DNA of 64,000 bases from Amphritea japonica ATCC BAA-1530 (GTDB taxonomy: Bacteria; Pseudomonadota; Gammaproteobacteria; Pseudomonadales; Balneatricaceae), in the NCBI RefSeq assembly GCF_016592435.1, contig NZ_AP014545.1:2984693-3048692 (forward strand). The letters are read 5' to 3'. This document shows, piece by piece, positions 63,882 through 64,000 of this stretch. Made by a program: the position numbers and the translations under genes. The notes under the pieces are model-generated. The model worked only from the letters and a program-made list of their open reading frames with translations, had not been told where the DNA came from and ran no database searches. Position 1 is the stretch's first letter, and every line of letters begins with the position of its first letter.

Positions 63882-64000
63882 ATGTCTTTAGACCGCTCTG
63901 ACGTCGAAAAGATCGCGCATCTGGCGAGATTAAATATCGCCGAACAGGATATTCAGGAATATGCTGAAAACCTGACCGACATTCTGGACCTTGTCGATCA
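63882..64000 (+). CDS. gatC: Asp/Glu-tRNA(Asn/Gln) amidotransferase subunit C, N-terminal part
   Basis: GatC stabilises the GatCAB amidotransferase that converts Glu-tRNA(Gln) and Asp-tRNA(Asn) to the amide forms. Only 39 codons lie before the window ends. '[19 protein letters not shown]' and '[13 protein letters not shown]' are the family N-terminus. Divergent mreB-gatC is the conserved order, with gatA and gatB expected beyond the window. The gap 63726-63881 holds both promoters and a TGTGC-GACT-GCACA palindrome (63744-63757). Confidence 0.95.
   Translation, partial: MSLDRSDVEKIAHLARLNIAEQDIQEYAENLTDILDLVD

Overview
This window is ordinary, dense chromosome from a gammaproteobacterium. The most likely source is a marine member of the Oceanospirillales (Amphritea/Neptunomonas/Neptuniibacter-like). 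Three things point there: the Pseudomonas-like order hisD-hisG-murA-ibaG-mlaBCDEF followed by yrbG-kdsD-kdsC-lptCAB-rpoN-hpf-ptsN-rapZ-npr, the mreBCD-maf-rng-yhdP block next to gatC, and a mixture of phasin, AcuI, cobalamin-uptake and NnrS genes. The genus is an inference from gene content, not a database match. I see no tRNA, rRNA, CRISPR array, insertion sequence, prophage or origin.

Bases 1-6300 hold a partial unknown gene, a CBS-domain protein, purU, and a tightly overlapping four-gene operon: an AMP/thymidine-phosphorylase-family enzyme, a ribose-phosphate pyrophosphokinase homologue, an AlkB-type dioxygenase and an NfsA-type nitroreductase. A phasin follows. Bases 6600-19100 carry a DUF445 membrane protein, a 1177-residue GGDEF-EAL sensor, a MioC-type flavodoxin, a small cytochrome c, class I fumarase, a UbiA/MenA-type prenyltransferase, trhP, thpR, a glutathione transferase and a membrane-anchored coiled-coil protein. 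groESL (19221-21219) is headed by a very clear heat-shock (sigma-32) promoter. Then come fxsA, a highly codon-biased SDR reductase, an AmpG-type permease, yajQ, a ketopantoate reductase and a PPK2 polyphosphate kinase.

Bases 27218-31408 form a vitamin B12 island: a cobalamin riboswitch, BtuB receptor, PduO-type adenosyltransferase, a small six-cysteine exported protein and a convergent BtuF. NnrS and a TfoX C-terminal-domain protein follow. An intergenic stretch then holds three mini-hairpins with GNA triloops plus a 15-bp hairpin. Next is a divergent acuI/GntR pair with two identical 15-bp palindromic operators. From 35300 to the end is core housekeeping: YhcB, Nif3-family protein, DegS, histidine genes, MurA, IbaG, the Mla phospholipid transporter, the Kdo/Lpt lipopolysaccharide genes, RpoN and the nitrogen PTS, MgtE, YjgA, YhdP, RNase G, Maf, MreDCB and the start of GatC.

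The envelope theme is strong. MurA and MreBCD (wall), KdsCD and LptCAB (LPS), Mla and YhdP (phospholipids) and DegS (envelope stress) all lie within 28 kb. The most interesting regulatory observations are: a TTGCANTGCA element placed at matching distances from the -10 of both the phasin and the SDR gene, suggesting a shared polyhydroxyalkanoate-type regulator; the FadR-type operator pair between acuI and its GntR regulator; an A8 tract that breaks the best-supported start of ppk2; and mreC, whose strong ribosome-binding site points to a non-ATG start.
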